From Campylorhamphus procurvoides (lineage: Eukaryota > Chordata > Aves > Passeriformes > Dendrocolaptidae), in the NCBI GenBank assembly GCA_013396655.1, contig WBMV01000852.1, positions 558,001-622,000 on the forward strand: a stretch of DNA of 64,000 nt, in the 5' to 3' direction. The notes beneath the pieces are model-generated. The model was not told the origin of the DNA. It was given only the letters and a program-made list of their open reading frames with translations, and searched no databases. The position numbers were made by a program, and so were the translations under genes. Shown piece by piece: positions 26,051 through 37,330 of this stretch; position 1 is the stretch's first letter; each line of letters starts with the position of its first letter.

Positions 26051-28230
26051 AAACAAGACTCAGTTACAACAGGGTAGAGAGAGACATTAAAATGTCTCCA
26101 GTCTGAATACCTTCTCGCTCCAGGGAAGTGCTAAGCCAGAGGTACAAGGCTGTTTGTCCTCAAGGGGGAGGATGGTCAGTGCCACAGCCCCAGCACCTTG
26201 AGGCCATTCCACTGTTCATTCTGTCACGGAGTGGCAATGGGGCTGCCCAGAAGTCACAGCCATTGCTGAGATGCTTTTACCATCACTCTCTGCCTCCTTC
26301 CCCTCCCAGCGCAGGGGACCACATGTGGGTCTTGTCCCTTTGACCTCACAGGGTGACAAGGGCCCTGTCTCACCTTCTTTTTGCTTTGTTTAATTAATGG
26401 AACACAAATCACCCCCTTCCAGCACAAATTCCACATGAACCTTTCTGGTGTCAGCAAAGCCCAGGTGTGTAACCTCGAAAGCTGCTCTGCACCCACATCC
26501 AAAGAGCTCAGCACCTGCCCTGAGCAGCAGCAGGATCTGCCTGGTGCTGAGTGTCATCACCAGGGCTGGTGATGGAAATGGGAGGAAACACAGACCCAGA
26601 TGATTTCCCCCAGCACCCAGCTCAGCCTTGGCACTTATTGGTGCTGCCTGCTGTGGTGGAAAACATAGTTATTAAAACATTACTAGGAGCAGGATGAAAG
26701 AGATCTGCAACTCAGCCCTTGCAAAAAACCTGAAATTGTTAACAATAATTTATCATCATCATCACCACCACTACTATTTAAAGACACAGTGCTTGCTGTC
26801 GTGCTGTTGTGTAAGCCTCAGCTGCCACTGTACAAACAAGGTCTTGGACCTTGTGAACTGCAAAGAGAGTTGGGAGCCACAGATGCAACAATGGAAAGGA
26901 AAGAAAGAGATCCCAAAGCTGGGCTTAATGCGTTCTTTAAAATATACTCCCATGATTTCAGGAAGGCTGACAAATTAATCAGGCTTTACAGTGCTGGCTA
27001 CCTATTTATTTCTTTCAGTATTACTTTTTTTTAAGGGAATATACTGACAGATTTGTGTCTCCACATTCATCTTTTACTTACATAGATGTAAACTCCACTG
27101 AAGCTGGGGGAATTATTGACAACCGATACTGAGGCAATCCAAGGCCAGACCCTGACCTATTGATTTCCCCGAGATTGCACAGGACGTGTGCAGTTCATTG
27201 CAGAATACAGTCTTTGTTTGTTTTGTTTATTACTCAATATATAACCATGTGGAATAAAGGACACCGCCGAACTGCAGAAATGCCTGAGGATTTCTCTTTA
27301 ATTGAAATCAGGACTAGGAACATCCTCGCAAATCAAGAGCAGTCAGCCTTTGAGAAAATTCACTGCTTTTGCAAAGTTTACTTTCCAATGGGGTTTAGCT
27401 TTAACTCTTTGTTTCTCACACCAGCTCAGCTAAATAACTTCTAATCATTTCTCTGAAGTGGCTACATGCTGTTCAATAGTCTGGAAATTTCCATGCACAG
27501 AAGATGCTGGACAGAATTCTTGTTTATACTAAAACTGTGAACAGTAGTTGACAAACTCAAGGGCATGCATTAGAGATATTCCTGATATCAGCCCAAATCC
27601 ATATTTTTAAAAAAGCAGCCCTGGATGCTCTTTTAAATCAGGATTTTGGTTCAGCCCATTAAGAACCTATGGGGTCTCCTTTAAGAACTATGGCCTAGAT
27701 CTGAATTTTGCTTAGGTTTGATGGTGCTTTAGATTAACTTTTAATTCAGAGCCCTCTAATTGCAATGCAGAGTGCAGTGCAAAGAGCACTTAACTCCATC
27801 AGCAGTTTGGCTCCAGCTCCAGCCCTCTCTGAGAGTGCCCCAGCCCTCAATAAATGGGTGCCAGCCACAGTAAGCAGAAGGAACATCTAAGATGTGATGT
27901 CCTAACTGAAGTTCCCTCATTTCCCACACTGGAGATCCATGTGTGTTAGCAAACAGCCAAAAAACAGTGTTCCTGCTCAGCTAAAGATTTCACAACTTTC
28001 CTTCTTCAGCTGTAATTTTCCAAACTCCCATTTCCAGAGGTTCTCATTTCAGGGCGTTTATTGGATTGAGATGTCTCGTAATTATTTATAACAAAAGGGT
28101 TGGTCCTTCCAGCCTGTTGTAAATGGGCAGCACACTGAACGCTAAGTTAGCAGCAGCAGGCAGAAAGAGGAACAGGCTATGAAGGTTAATGCAACAAATT
28201 TGAATTCTTCCATCCCCTCCCTCCAGTAAC

Positions 28231-28248
28231 TGTGTGTGTGTGTGTGTG
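28231..28248 (+). repeat. (TG)9 microsatellite
   Basis: Nine perfect TG units. A dinucleotide repeat in non-coding sequence. Confidence 0.95.
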
Positions 28249-28523
28249 GCTGGGAAGGGAAAGAAAGGGCTCCTATGCTCCAGGATAATAGGGAACGCTG
28301 CTGAAGAGGAAAAAGGGAAACACTGTTTATCCCTAGCAGGGAGATAATTGATCTATAGTCTGCACACAACTGGTCTCAAAGCAGCCAGCAGCCTCACGGA
28401 AGGGACTGTAGCTACCCAGAGCCCGAACGAGCCTGTCAAACAAAGGCTTTATGGGGACACCAGGGAGAACAAAAGTAGCACATTTCATTCCTTCATAATA
28501 AATCTTCCATCTTTATTGTGCAG

Positions 28524-28735
28524 GGATGTTTTGCTCCTGAGCATGCCGTGTTCCAGAGCGGGGCTCAGCCCTGCCACCCGCACCCCCCCGAAATGCTGGA
28601 GGTTGACCCCGAGCACGGCGGCTTTACCAGGGTTTATTCTTGCTGTGCACAGCCAGGCCCAGCTGCTCTCTGCATCCTCAGACAGCTCCCGGGCTCCAAG
28701 CGGCTCTACTGCTCTCTATTTTATGTGTGCTAAAG
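28524..28735 (+). other. Exon-like block, unconfirmed
   Basis: A good-looking 3' splice site precedes it (a pyrimidine-rich run ending ctttattgtgcag at 28523) and a GT follows at 28736 (aaag, then gtaataa). The 212 bases between are GC-richer and carry more CpGs than the flanks. One frame is open through the whole block (part of a longer open frame, 28348-28767). A second frame is open from 28518 and stops at 28731-28733. No recognisable protein domain. It could be a lncRNA exon, a lineage-specific exon or chance. Confidence 0.2.
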
Positions 28736-28900
28736 GTAATAAAATAACCATTTCTAAATTTAACTAGCATTACATAATGCAGCTATTTATTATGTAAAGC
28801 TGCTGCTTACAATGCCCAGAATATTGATTACTACAAAAAATGCAATGCAGCTAGAGCTCATTTAAATTAATGTTACTGTTTTCCTTTCTCTTTTTTTAAA
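28736..28900. promoter_or_regulatory. AT-rich candidate conserved element
   Basis: Directly after the exon-like block, an AT-rich non-repetitive run contains tctaaatttaactagc, agctatttattatgtaaag, aatattgattactac and catttaaattaatg. Density of homeodomain-type cores (TAAT/ATTA) is high. Regulatory function is inferred from texture. Confidence 0.3.
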
Positions 28901-29339
28901 GGATAAATCAAAGGTGTAATTTGTTCTCATGAATTCACCCCTGCAAAGCAAGCAGGGCACTGGGCAGCGTGTGGTTTGCTGTCACTCAGGCTCATGTGCA
29001 GCTCTCGGCTCACAATCTGGCAGAGGAGATGCCAAGATGGCAATTTGTTCATTATCCAAACTACTGGAAAAGGCAAATAAAGCACACTAACCTGCATACT
29101 AACCCACTACATTTCAAATCAGGTCAATTTTTTTTTTTTCCTTTTCTCAGCTATAAAGCAGCATTGGCAACCACTTAAGAATTCCAGCATTACGGCTGTA
29201 TATCATCATTATCACCTACAGGAGATTATGAATAGGTATTTTCTTACAATAGCACATGAAGCCTGAGAAAATGAAAGATGTTTTCCTATTCTTCAGGCCT
29301 TTTGGGGGTAGAAAGAGGGATGGGAAAAGAGAATTAAAT

Positions 29340-29520
29340 ATTAGCAGAGTGAACAGATCACTAAGCAAAAAACAATTAAATCGCACACCAGCCATTCAAC
29401 AATAACACCAAATCATGATGCAACCGCAGAGCGTGGGGTGACATACTAATCACGGATTAAAGGGACTGATTTGTGTCTCATGAGTATTCATGGCAAACCT
29501 GATACGTGCAAACTGATCTC
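29340..29520. promoter_or_regulatory. Candidate conserved non-coding element
   Basis: A non-repetitive run contains acaattaaatcgcacacc, an OTX/bicoid-type ggatta at 29454-29459 just after ctaatc at 29447, and tcatgagtattcatggc. Several CpGs survive (aaccgcagagcgtgg near 29422). No coding frame of interest. The mix of TAAT cores and retained CpGs is what deeply conserved enhancers look like; this was not tested. Confidence 0.32.
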
Positions 29521-31360
29521 AGGGAAATATGTTTTGTGGGAAACATGAGGTTATACCAGTGTCTGAGCAAAATGATGATGGCTTTTCTTGACTGTGCCTT
29601 AGGGACAAAGGAAATATTTACCTTTTTATCTCCTACTTTCTTTTTTTCCATAGAATTGTTTTCCTCCCTCCTACAGAATGAGACATGAGGTTTTTCCCAT
29701 CTACCTGGCCATCCTTGTACTTGCCTGTGCAAATACAGGTGATCATAAAAAACCCACTCCCATCATTTGATGTCACCCAGGAAATCAAAGGTCAGAACGA
29801 ACCACAGAGCACACCACTGTGGGCAATATCTGTCTAACGGCATCCAGTAGACAGTGTTTCCAAAGATGGATCAATCCTATAAAGAGGGAATGAGATGGTG
29901 TAACTCCATGGTTGTTCTGTCAGCCACTGTGCATGGCTCATCCATGAGCAAGAGGCCCTAGGACAGCAAACAGGAAAATGTCCTGACTTGGAGGGTGTCT
30001 TTTCTGCACCATTAGAGTGGCCCTGGCTCGGCTTCAGTGCAGAGATTTCTCTTAGCCACAGTCCTACATAACCTTTCTTTCTTCCAGCTACCTTCACCTC
30101 CAAATGAAGGAAGACTAAAAACACCAAAGGGCCAAATTACAGGCTCCTGGAGAAATTTCCCTTATAGACCAAAGATCCCAAGAAATCAATGAGTACCTTA
30201 TTGAGAAAACTTAAAATATACTACACAACTTTCTCTCTACTCACTCCAGGAGGGTAAAGAAGGTCACATCCCTCTGGTGGAAAGCCAAGGAGCTCTGCAG
30301 CTCTTCCAGGATCAGTCCTGTCTCCTGTTCCTACTGCTTCTGGGCCTTGCATCACAGCACTTGAAGTCTTCTGCTGGCCTCCAGCCACTCTTTTAGCCAT
30401 CAGGTAGCACACACAAGAAGATCAGAGCTGACCAGGCCCCTTTAATTCCTGGGATCAAGGATCATTGTGGCTTCCCTCCTCTGCTCTTCATTTCCTACTC
30501 TCACATTACTCACTCAGTGTTCACCTGCCTGTCCCCAGACTCTTTTCAGCTCTAGGAAGGACAATAATCCCTAGTGGTGTCTGAACACCAGTTATTGCCA
30601 TGTAGGTGAAAGGACGTGTATGCTCTGTGCAAAACACCCTTGTGAAATGATCCTTTGCAACATTTTCCACTGGACAATTACTCCCAAACACAGAGGAAGC
30701 CACCCTGACTTCAGTGTCACTGAGGAGATGATTGCTGGGTATCCTGAGCCATATGACTTAGCTCCAGCCCTGGTAGAGCAGTCTGGTTTCTTTTTCCTAT
30801 TTTACAATTTGGAAAGTCCCTGATTTCTCCATCTACAGCCTCATCTGCCATCAATCATCAATGTGAGTGCAGGACTGTTTGTTAATATTGAGATCACTCT
30901 TCTCACTCAGCCTCTGAGCAGTTGTCTTCCTTTCAGCACAGTGAAAAAAATCCAGCAGCTAAGGCAGTAGATTTTTATAATCTTAATGGAGCTCATGCTT
31001 TAAAGTTTAAAGGAGCTTAAAGAGTGGGAAAGCCCCTGTGGAAAATCCAGTGTTTTCATATGCAAGTCAGGTTTTTGGTTGTGTATTAGCTGCTGTTATT
31101 TTCAGTAGCCGATGTTTCATTTCTGTTCAGAAGCAAATGTAAGAAAGCAAGTGAGCAATTTATAATGAAATAATCAATGCTGGTGGTGAATTTGCTGGTG
31201 CCTGTGCACTTAGTCTTGCCTATGATCAGAAATTTCTCTTGGGGGCAGCATTTCTTACAGAGATGGATGGATTTATTTTGTCTTCAAAATGTTTACCAGC
31301 ACATCCAGATCTCCTGTTTCAGCCTTACTGCTGCCTTGGGGACAAGAGCTTCCACGGTTA

Positions 31361-31380
31361 CTGCCAGCAGGGGAGAGTAG
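31361..31380 (+). promoter_or_regulatory. Possible CTCF site
   Basis: ctgccagcaggggagagtag shares the ccagcagggg core of the vertebrate CTCF consensus (ccagcagggggcgct) but departs from it at the 3' side. A single motif match in 64 kb is expected by chance. Confidence 0.25.
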
Positions 31381-33649
31381 AGGCAGCTCAAGGTGGAACA
31401 GCAAACCAAGGGCAGGCCACTGTTCCTTTGCCTTCCCCTGAAACCCCTCATTCAGCAGCTTCAGGTAAGGTATTCCATGAGAAACTCGCAGTTCACCCAA
31501 CCCACCTGTCATGGGGCACATGAATCCCATGGGGTGGGATTCTTGGGCGCACCAAAGTACAGGTTCCCTGTAGTGACACCAAGCACCAGGGATCACTGAT
31601 GCTGGGGTGTATCTGAAGCCCCGTCCTCACACCAAGATGAAGCATATGGCACTAACCCCAGGCTGCCAAGAGCCCTAAGTCACTTAATGTCTGCCCACGC
31701 AGCTCTGGCTCCTGCCCTAAGCCTTGATCCCATGGTCTGGTGGCGAGTGCGTGGGCTGGGGGGTCACACCAAGGTGACAGAGAAAACGCAGCCAAGTCAT
31801 GCTCTGTGTAGGTCAGACGTGGGAAGCTACCCCACACACATGCCAGGAGGTTACAGAGCTATAAATGTTTAATTGGTTTCCCTGCATCAGTCCCAGCAGG
31901 TGAATGAGCCCTGCGAGGCGGATGGGAGAAGCACACGCAGCATTTGCTGAAATGCTCATGGATTCTCAAACCCTGTGGGTTTCTCAGGAGCACATGTCCA
32001 AACTAGGTGAAAATATAGCCAAGGACAGCTAATTAAGAGACTGGCTGTGAGCGCCCTGTGAGGACTCAGCCCTCCTGTGACCTAAATATGAGGATTATGG
32101 CTGAGGTTCAGCATCTTGGAAAGAAAGTCCTGATGAGTGAAGGACTGAAGGAACTGAGCAGCATATTGTGAGAGATTAGAGTGAAGAGCAGAAGGGCGTT
32201 CCTCCAGGGAATAGTCCCAGAAACCTGAGCAATTACACAGCACAAAATAAACTGAGGAGCTTTACACCACCAGAACTTCACAAAATTTGCCAGGTGGAAT
32301 GTCAGGAGTTCAGTATTTATCAACAAAACTGAGGACATGCTTGTACTCACAGCTTAACCATGGGAGCTCCAAAACACATGCTTGTGAAAGCAGGCACAGA
32401 TAAACCCCAATCATTTTTGAGAAATGCCCGCTTCTTTTTCCCCTCTTTGAAACTGAGGTGACTGATTTTCAGCTTGCTTATGCGAATGTAAATCAGAAGC
32501 AAATTTAGCAAAGGCAAGAAGGTGATGTGGGTGTAGTGTGCTGGAATGCCTGAGAACCACCCTTATTGTTATTATCAAACTGTAACTGCATGTGGCACTA
32601 TCAATCAGCCCACCTTGCTGATAATGGAGTGTTTGGTAGCACTACACCTTCCTAACAAGCCAGAGACCGGTGGGGTTTATTAGCAACCCACAACAGTGAA
32701 TGCCTGAGCATCTCTGTTGGGAAGAGCTGTGGCTTTTTCCTTCCCATCACTGGTGAGTCTGGGTCACTTTGTGTTTTGCAGTGCTTCTCTGAGCAGGTCG
32801 TCTGTTGTGCACACTTTGGGGCTTATTAACCACAGCGATTTTCGCAGGGGGAACAGAAGACCCTCCTGCAGAAATGAAGCGTAATAAAGTGCAGTCTACC
32901 TGGATTGGTTGGTTACCTTTGCTAACCATCCCTAGGTGCAGGACAATCTCATTGCAGAGATGTGCACTTCTGTCTGGTGCTGTGGAAGATGCATCTGGCC
33001 TTAAATTCCTCTTCCCATCCATCCATCATAGGGCAATTTCCTCTCTTTTGTCTTCTTGCTGGGAACAATTTCCTTGCCTTTCCTGCTGTGCAAGATGTTC
33101 CTGCTCATCTCAGCAGCATCAGGGATCTAACCTGGGGTATCCCCATGTCAAAACCATGAGGCTGAACTGACTCACACAAGTCCCACTGGTGCTAATCAAG
33201 CACGTAAGTGAGGCTTACAGACATCTCTGTGTGGAGCAATGACCAGTGGGTAAGACAAGAGGACAGACAAAGAGGGGTCCCTTGTCCTGAGCTTCCTGGG
33301 GCCACTGTCACCCTGGAGCATGAAACAATCAACGACTTCTTACAGGACACTTCTGGGAGAGTTTTGGAAGCAAGAATCAGACCCGAACCATCTGAGTGTT
33401 ATAGAGCGGTCATTCTGCAGTCTGTGTGTGTGTTGTGAGCAGATCACCTTGGCTTCACGGCCAACAAAGAGGCTCCGTTCCACCTGCTATCTGCCTTCAC
33501 ATCTTTCACTTGAAATGCCAGGACACTGTTTTCCAACTGCAATTTTCTGCTGGTCTTGGGGGAAGGGAGAATAGGTCCTTATCTTTAGTATCATAAAAAA
33601 GAGCTGCAGAAACATCTTGAAGGGTGTCTAGCCCTCCCCCTCTCAGCCT

Positions 33650-34060
33650 AGACGAGTAAACATCCTCACTTAGGTGTGCCTTTTACCATATTAATAGCTA
33701 CTTCCCTTTCCGTAATCACTGGGTTATTGCTCAACAAATTGCAGCAGCGTTAATAGCCAGTGACCCACAAACTCAGTACAACATCAAAGGTCGCAGAGTT
33801 ATCTCACGCAACGAACTTACTTTGGATGAATTGGTACCATTCCCTGGAACATTCTTACAGTAATTTTAAGAGTCATAACATCTTACCACGTGCTGCTTCA
33901 ACTTTTTGACATAGAGTTAAAAATAGCAAGTGCTGCACAGCCTGGGAGAACAGCTTCAAGCTCAGATCTGAGCTGAAAATCCCCAGCGTTTCAGGCTGTT
34001 CACATGAGCGTTTTGATTTCAGCAGACCATAACGACAAGGTTAAACCAAGAAGTTTGGAT
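33650..34060. promoter_or_regulatory. Candidate conserved non-coding element
   Basis: About 400 bases of non-repetitive AT-leaning sequence include ttaccatattaatagc, ccgtaatcactgggttattg, a nuclear-receptor-like tcaaaggtc at 33784-33792, and a few isolated CpGs (tctcacgcaacgaac). No open frame of note. It is one of the longer blocks of this texture in the left half. Confidence 0.3.
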
Positions 34061-35374
34061 ATGAGTCCTGAGCAGGAAGGGGACAGGTACAAAAAACCTG
34101 CCTGCCTTCATCTGATTTCTATTTAAAGAATCATGGCATAAAAAGCCTGGCAACTGATCTGCAAACAGAGGCCAGCTCAAAATGATCAGTGATCATAAGC
34201 AGATGCTGCTGAAGCTTGGGTTGCTGTGCTGTTTGCTGTCTGCTGCCACGTCACCACACAGGTGCCGCTCCCCATCTCGGGTCTTGCTCACCCAGTACAC
34301 AACGTGTAACACAGCTCACTGGTCACGCTGGGCAGAGAGGAGGCACAGTAGCTGTTTGGGGTTTGCCAAGTGCTTTGAGGGCCCTGGATGGAAGGTGTCA
34401 TTACGACTGTTATTGATTGCGATGGTTTGCTGGCTCTCTCCTCACTCAGCATCCCACTGGGAAGGCAGGCACTGTGAGAGGTTTTGAGCTCAGAGGGCAG
34501 ATGTGTGCCAGGAGCCCCAGTGTGGGTTCCATGTCCACAGGAGGCCAAGCCAGGACTTACAGCCCTCTGCCATGGCCCTTCCTGCACTGCCCTGACTGCC
34601 TGGGTAAGGGAGAGAATCCCTGCCCTTCTTATATATCTGATTCTGGAGAAAACATGGAAGCTTGGGCCATTTCTGTATTATGTTTCCATAACTCCCCTCT
34701 GACACATGCCTGCTGTTCTTTGATTTGGCCTGGCTAATCTCAGGCAGGAGGCTGTTCCAGCCCCTTGGGATGCGGGGTGGCTGCATTGCAAGTGGTGAGG
34801 AGGTGGCTCTGTGTTGTTTACGTTTGGAGCACGGATGCCTGCTCGCAATCCGTGGGCTGTTCCAGTTATCAGGCACGGCACTGCTCTGCTGGCAGCTCCC
34901 CCATCTTGAGCTGTATCGGGCGATGCAACGCGTTAGGTAATCCAGTGTGGGAAGGGTGAACACCCTGCCATTTACTGGTTATTTATACACCCAGATCAGC
35001 TTTCTCTGCCTGCCTATCTCCTTTATTTTTAAAGGGGATTGTGAACATTCAAAAGGTGTTTTTTGAAACTGTTGTCTCTCCCCTCAACTGGATGCGGCCA
35101 AGGGAGTTTTCCTCTCTAGTTCCCATTAAAACTTCCAAGATACATTGCCATGTTGAAGCAGTCATGAGACAGCACCCCTCCCACTGGGACTGAGGCATGA
35201 GGAAGATGGGGATGAAGATGAGGAGCATGGCCACAGAGGTGCCAGAAAGTCTAGCCAGGGAGCGATGGCCCAGTGTTTGGCCTTTCCCCAAGGGTTTAAG
35301 GGCTAAGGCTGGAATACCAATCCTTTCAGTAAGGCTTAAAGCCACATTTTGAGGCTGTGCGTGCTATGAAGCCC

Positions 35375-35458
35375 AGGTGGACAGGTGCAGATGAGATTCC
35401 TTGGGTTTGGACTGCCAGGTGGATAGGTGCAGATGGGATTCCTTGGGTTTGGATTGGA
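35375..35458 (+). repeat. 42-bp tandem duplication, two copies
   Basis: Copies at 35375-35416 and 35417-35458 share aggtgga-aggtgcagatg and gattccttgggtttgga and differ at only a few positions. They are well matched, so the duplication is fairly recent or under homogenisation. The translation (14-residue period) has no known domain. Confidence 0.92.
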
Positions 35459-35844
35459 GCACCATATCTGCTGCTCTGCAGTCTTTTGCCATGCACTGTT
35501 AGATGTGGTCTGTGCAGGCAGTGTGGATCCCAGTCATTAAATCCTGGGCAAGCTCCCATGTGATGTTTTAGGGTAATTCAGTCCAAGCTTGTGTTGTGTT
35601 TGGTGGGCTGTAGACACAAAGAAAGACTGTCACGACAGAGTCTTCTTCTTCTACCCATCTGTCCACTCTTCCTTTTATAACTGGAGTTCTCTATCATTTC
35701 CCTCATAGACTATTACCATGCAAACACCATAGTGCAGCACTGCAATAGTCCTGTGGTTGGATGTGAATTAGGTAACCAGGCTGCACTGTTCTGCCACAGG
35801 AGGCTCCTTTGCAAAGCCAATTTAAAAAAAAATATTCTGCACTT

Positions 35845-35862
35845 GCACAAAGTCTTTTGTGC
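35845..35862. repeat. Perfect 7-bp inverted repeat with 4-base loop
   Basis: gcacaaa-gtct-tttgtgc. It is too short for a miRNA precursor and has no flanking extension of the stem. Confidence 0.8.
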
Positions 35863-36620
35863 CAGGAGCTCTCAGCGCCGTACCCACAACAATGCAATGC
35901 TCCTTTGGGGAGGATTAGCACAATCACACAGTTTTTGCATGGCGATGTTAGAGCCAGTTAAGGTCAAAATCATTCATTCCAGTACATCCTGCTGTGCCAT
36001 AACCAGATCAGCTCGTCAGGGCACCTAATCCATGGGTCACAGGGACCTTTTCCTGACTGCTCACAGCCTCAGTGGGAAGCAGCGGATGCTCAGCCATTCC
36101 CTTAAGCTATTTCCCAGATGCTGAAAAACACCAGGATTCTGCAGGGACTCGTGGCCCAAAGTGATTAGCTGGCTGAGACGAGAAGCTGGAGAACCTGATA
36201 AATTCCCAGTTTCCATTTACTGTTCCCTGGGGACCTATACAGTGGGAAAACTGCCCTCCTGAGTGGTTTTTCCACCAACGGTGGCCCTGCTGGCGGAGGA
36301 CCCGTGTGCTGCCAGCGGTGCTGTGTCACCAGAGGGCATTGCTGAGACCTGCAGAGCCCAGGCTTGGCTGGGATTGCACCAACAAGCAGTGGGGACGCTG
36401 AAGAGGGGAATTTTGTGGATGCCACTGTTAACACCACATGTAGCCCACAGGCACCACCTACACATGCCACAGACAGCAACAATCCAGATCGTGCAGGGGT
36501 CGGGGTTGGGACAGGAGCTGTACAGGCAGTGGAGATTTGGGATACACCTCCCCGTCCTCCTCATCACCACGTGGCTCTTGCCCTTTCACAGGGTCAGCAG
36601 CCCAGGAGTAACTAGAACTT

Positions 36621-36760
36621 AAAAAAAAAAAAAGGAGAACAAAATAAACACATAAATAAACATGTATCCTTGCAATGTAAATTAAGGCCACATTGCAGGA
36701 CAAATTGAATCCACAGAATGCAAAGAGGTAAACAAACAAACAAACAAGCAACAAAAGAAA
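36621..36760 (+). repeat. A-rich simple sequence with A13 and (AAAC)n
   Basis: A 13-base A-run at 36621-36633 continues as an A-rich stretch to about 36663. A tetranucleotide (aaac)n tract follows at 36730-36748 and A-rich sequence to 36760. Between them (36664-36729) the sequence is ordinary. No flanking element was recognised that would make this a retroposon tail. Confidence 0.8.
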
Positions 36761-37069
36761 ACCAATTATTTTTTGAGGGAGTCAGGAGAAATGAGAAAAC
36801 ACTGAGTGCCTCTGGCCTTCAGCATCCATGCACTGGCACTCTCACATCTCCCTGGAAGCAAGGCTTGGGCTTCCTCTTGGAGTCACACCGTGATGCCCCT
36901 CTATCCTGTGGCTTGTTTATCTCGGATTAAAACAATTTAATTGTGACACATGGCTTTGTCTGATAGACCTGGCACTGGTATTTTTTGGTTAAAGCCACAG
37001 ACAAACTCTCAGAAGGGCAAGGATTTATTTTTTCATTTTCCTTGCAGCTTCCACTTTGGAAGAAATTAA

Positions 37070-37330
37070 TTTTTCCCCCTTCTTGATTGGCCATGCAGTC
37101 TTACAAGATTTCCGTGTGTCGTTTGAAAACCAGTGTAGACGGTTGGCCTATTGTGAGAAACCACAGGGAGTTTTTAAGCTGTCGCATCACAGTTACCAGC
37201 TTTAGCTTCACCGGGATGAAAATAGACAATAGCAAGAGGAAGGGGGTTCTGGAGAACTCCAGCTCACTGTTTCCAATTAGGAAGCGACTCCGGCTCGTTC
37301 CACCACTGTAGCGAATCTTGGTGAGCAGCA
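37070..37330. promoter_or_regulatory. Candidate conserved element, open on both strands
   Basis: Non-repetitive sequence with ttgattggccatgcag (CCAAT-box-like, antisense attggcc), a RUNX-like aaccacag at 37159-37166 and several CpGs. Open frames run across it on both strands (37087-37311 + and 37101-37331 -) without a recognisable domain. No splice sites stand out. An enhancer is more likely than an exon. Confidence 0.28.

Larger units (their letters stand above)
23241..28523. other. Non-coding unique sequence, no gene seen
   Basis: No supported gene over 5.3 kb. It contains a polypyrimidine tract (24422-24460), a palindromic-family relic (25993-26050) and a (TG)9 microsatellite (28231-28248). 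27640-27740 contains tcaggattttggttcagccc and ggcctagatctgaattttgc, which could be another worn copy of the palindromic family, but this is too weak to call. Confidence 0.6.
28901..33649. other. Non-coding unique sequence, no gene seen
   Basis: No supported gene over 4.7 kb. It contains a candidate conserved element (29340-29520) and a CTCF-like word (31361-31380). Overlapping frames at 31239-31599 on both strands and at 32747-33170 lack domains. Confidence 0.6.

Noticed and set aside
27640..27740. Possible sixth copy of the palindromic family
   Set aside because: Two words match (gattttggttcagccc; ggcctagatctgaatttt), but their order and spacing are too loose to call.
33585..33660. Possible worn CR1 (catcttgaagggtgtctagc)
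   Set aside because: Only one loosely similar stretch; the diagnostic ggttggaa and gaatcacagaat words are absent.
36235..36622. Sense and antisense open frames of more than 110 codons
   Set aside because: Neither resembles a known protein and no splice sites frame them.
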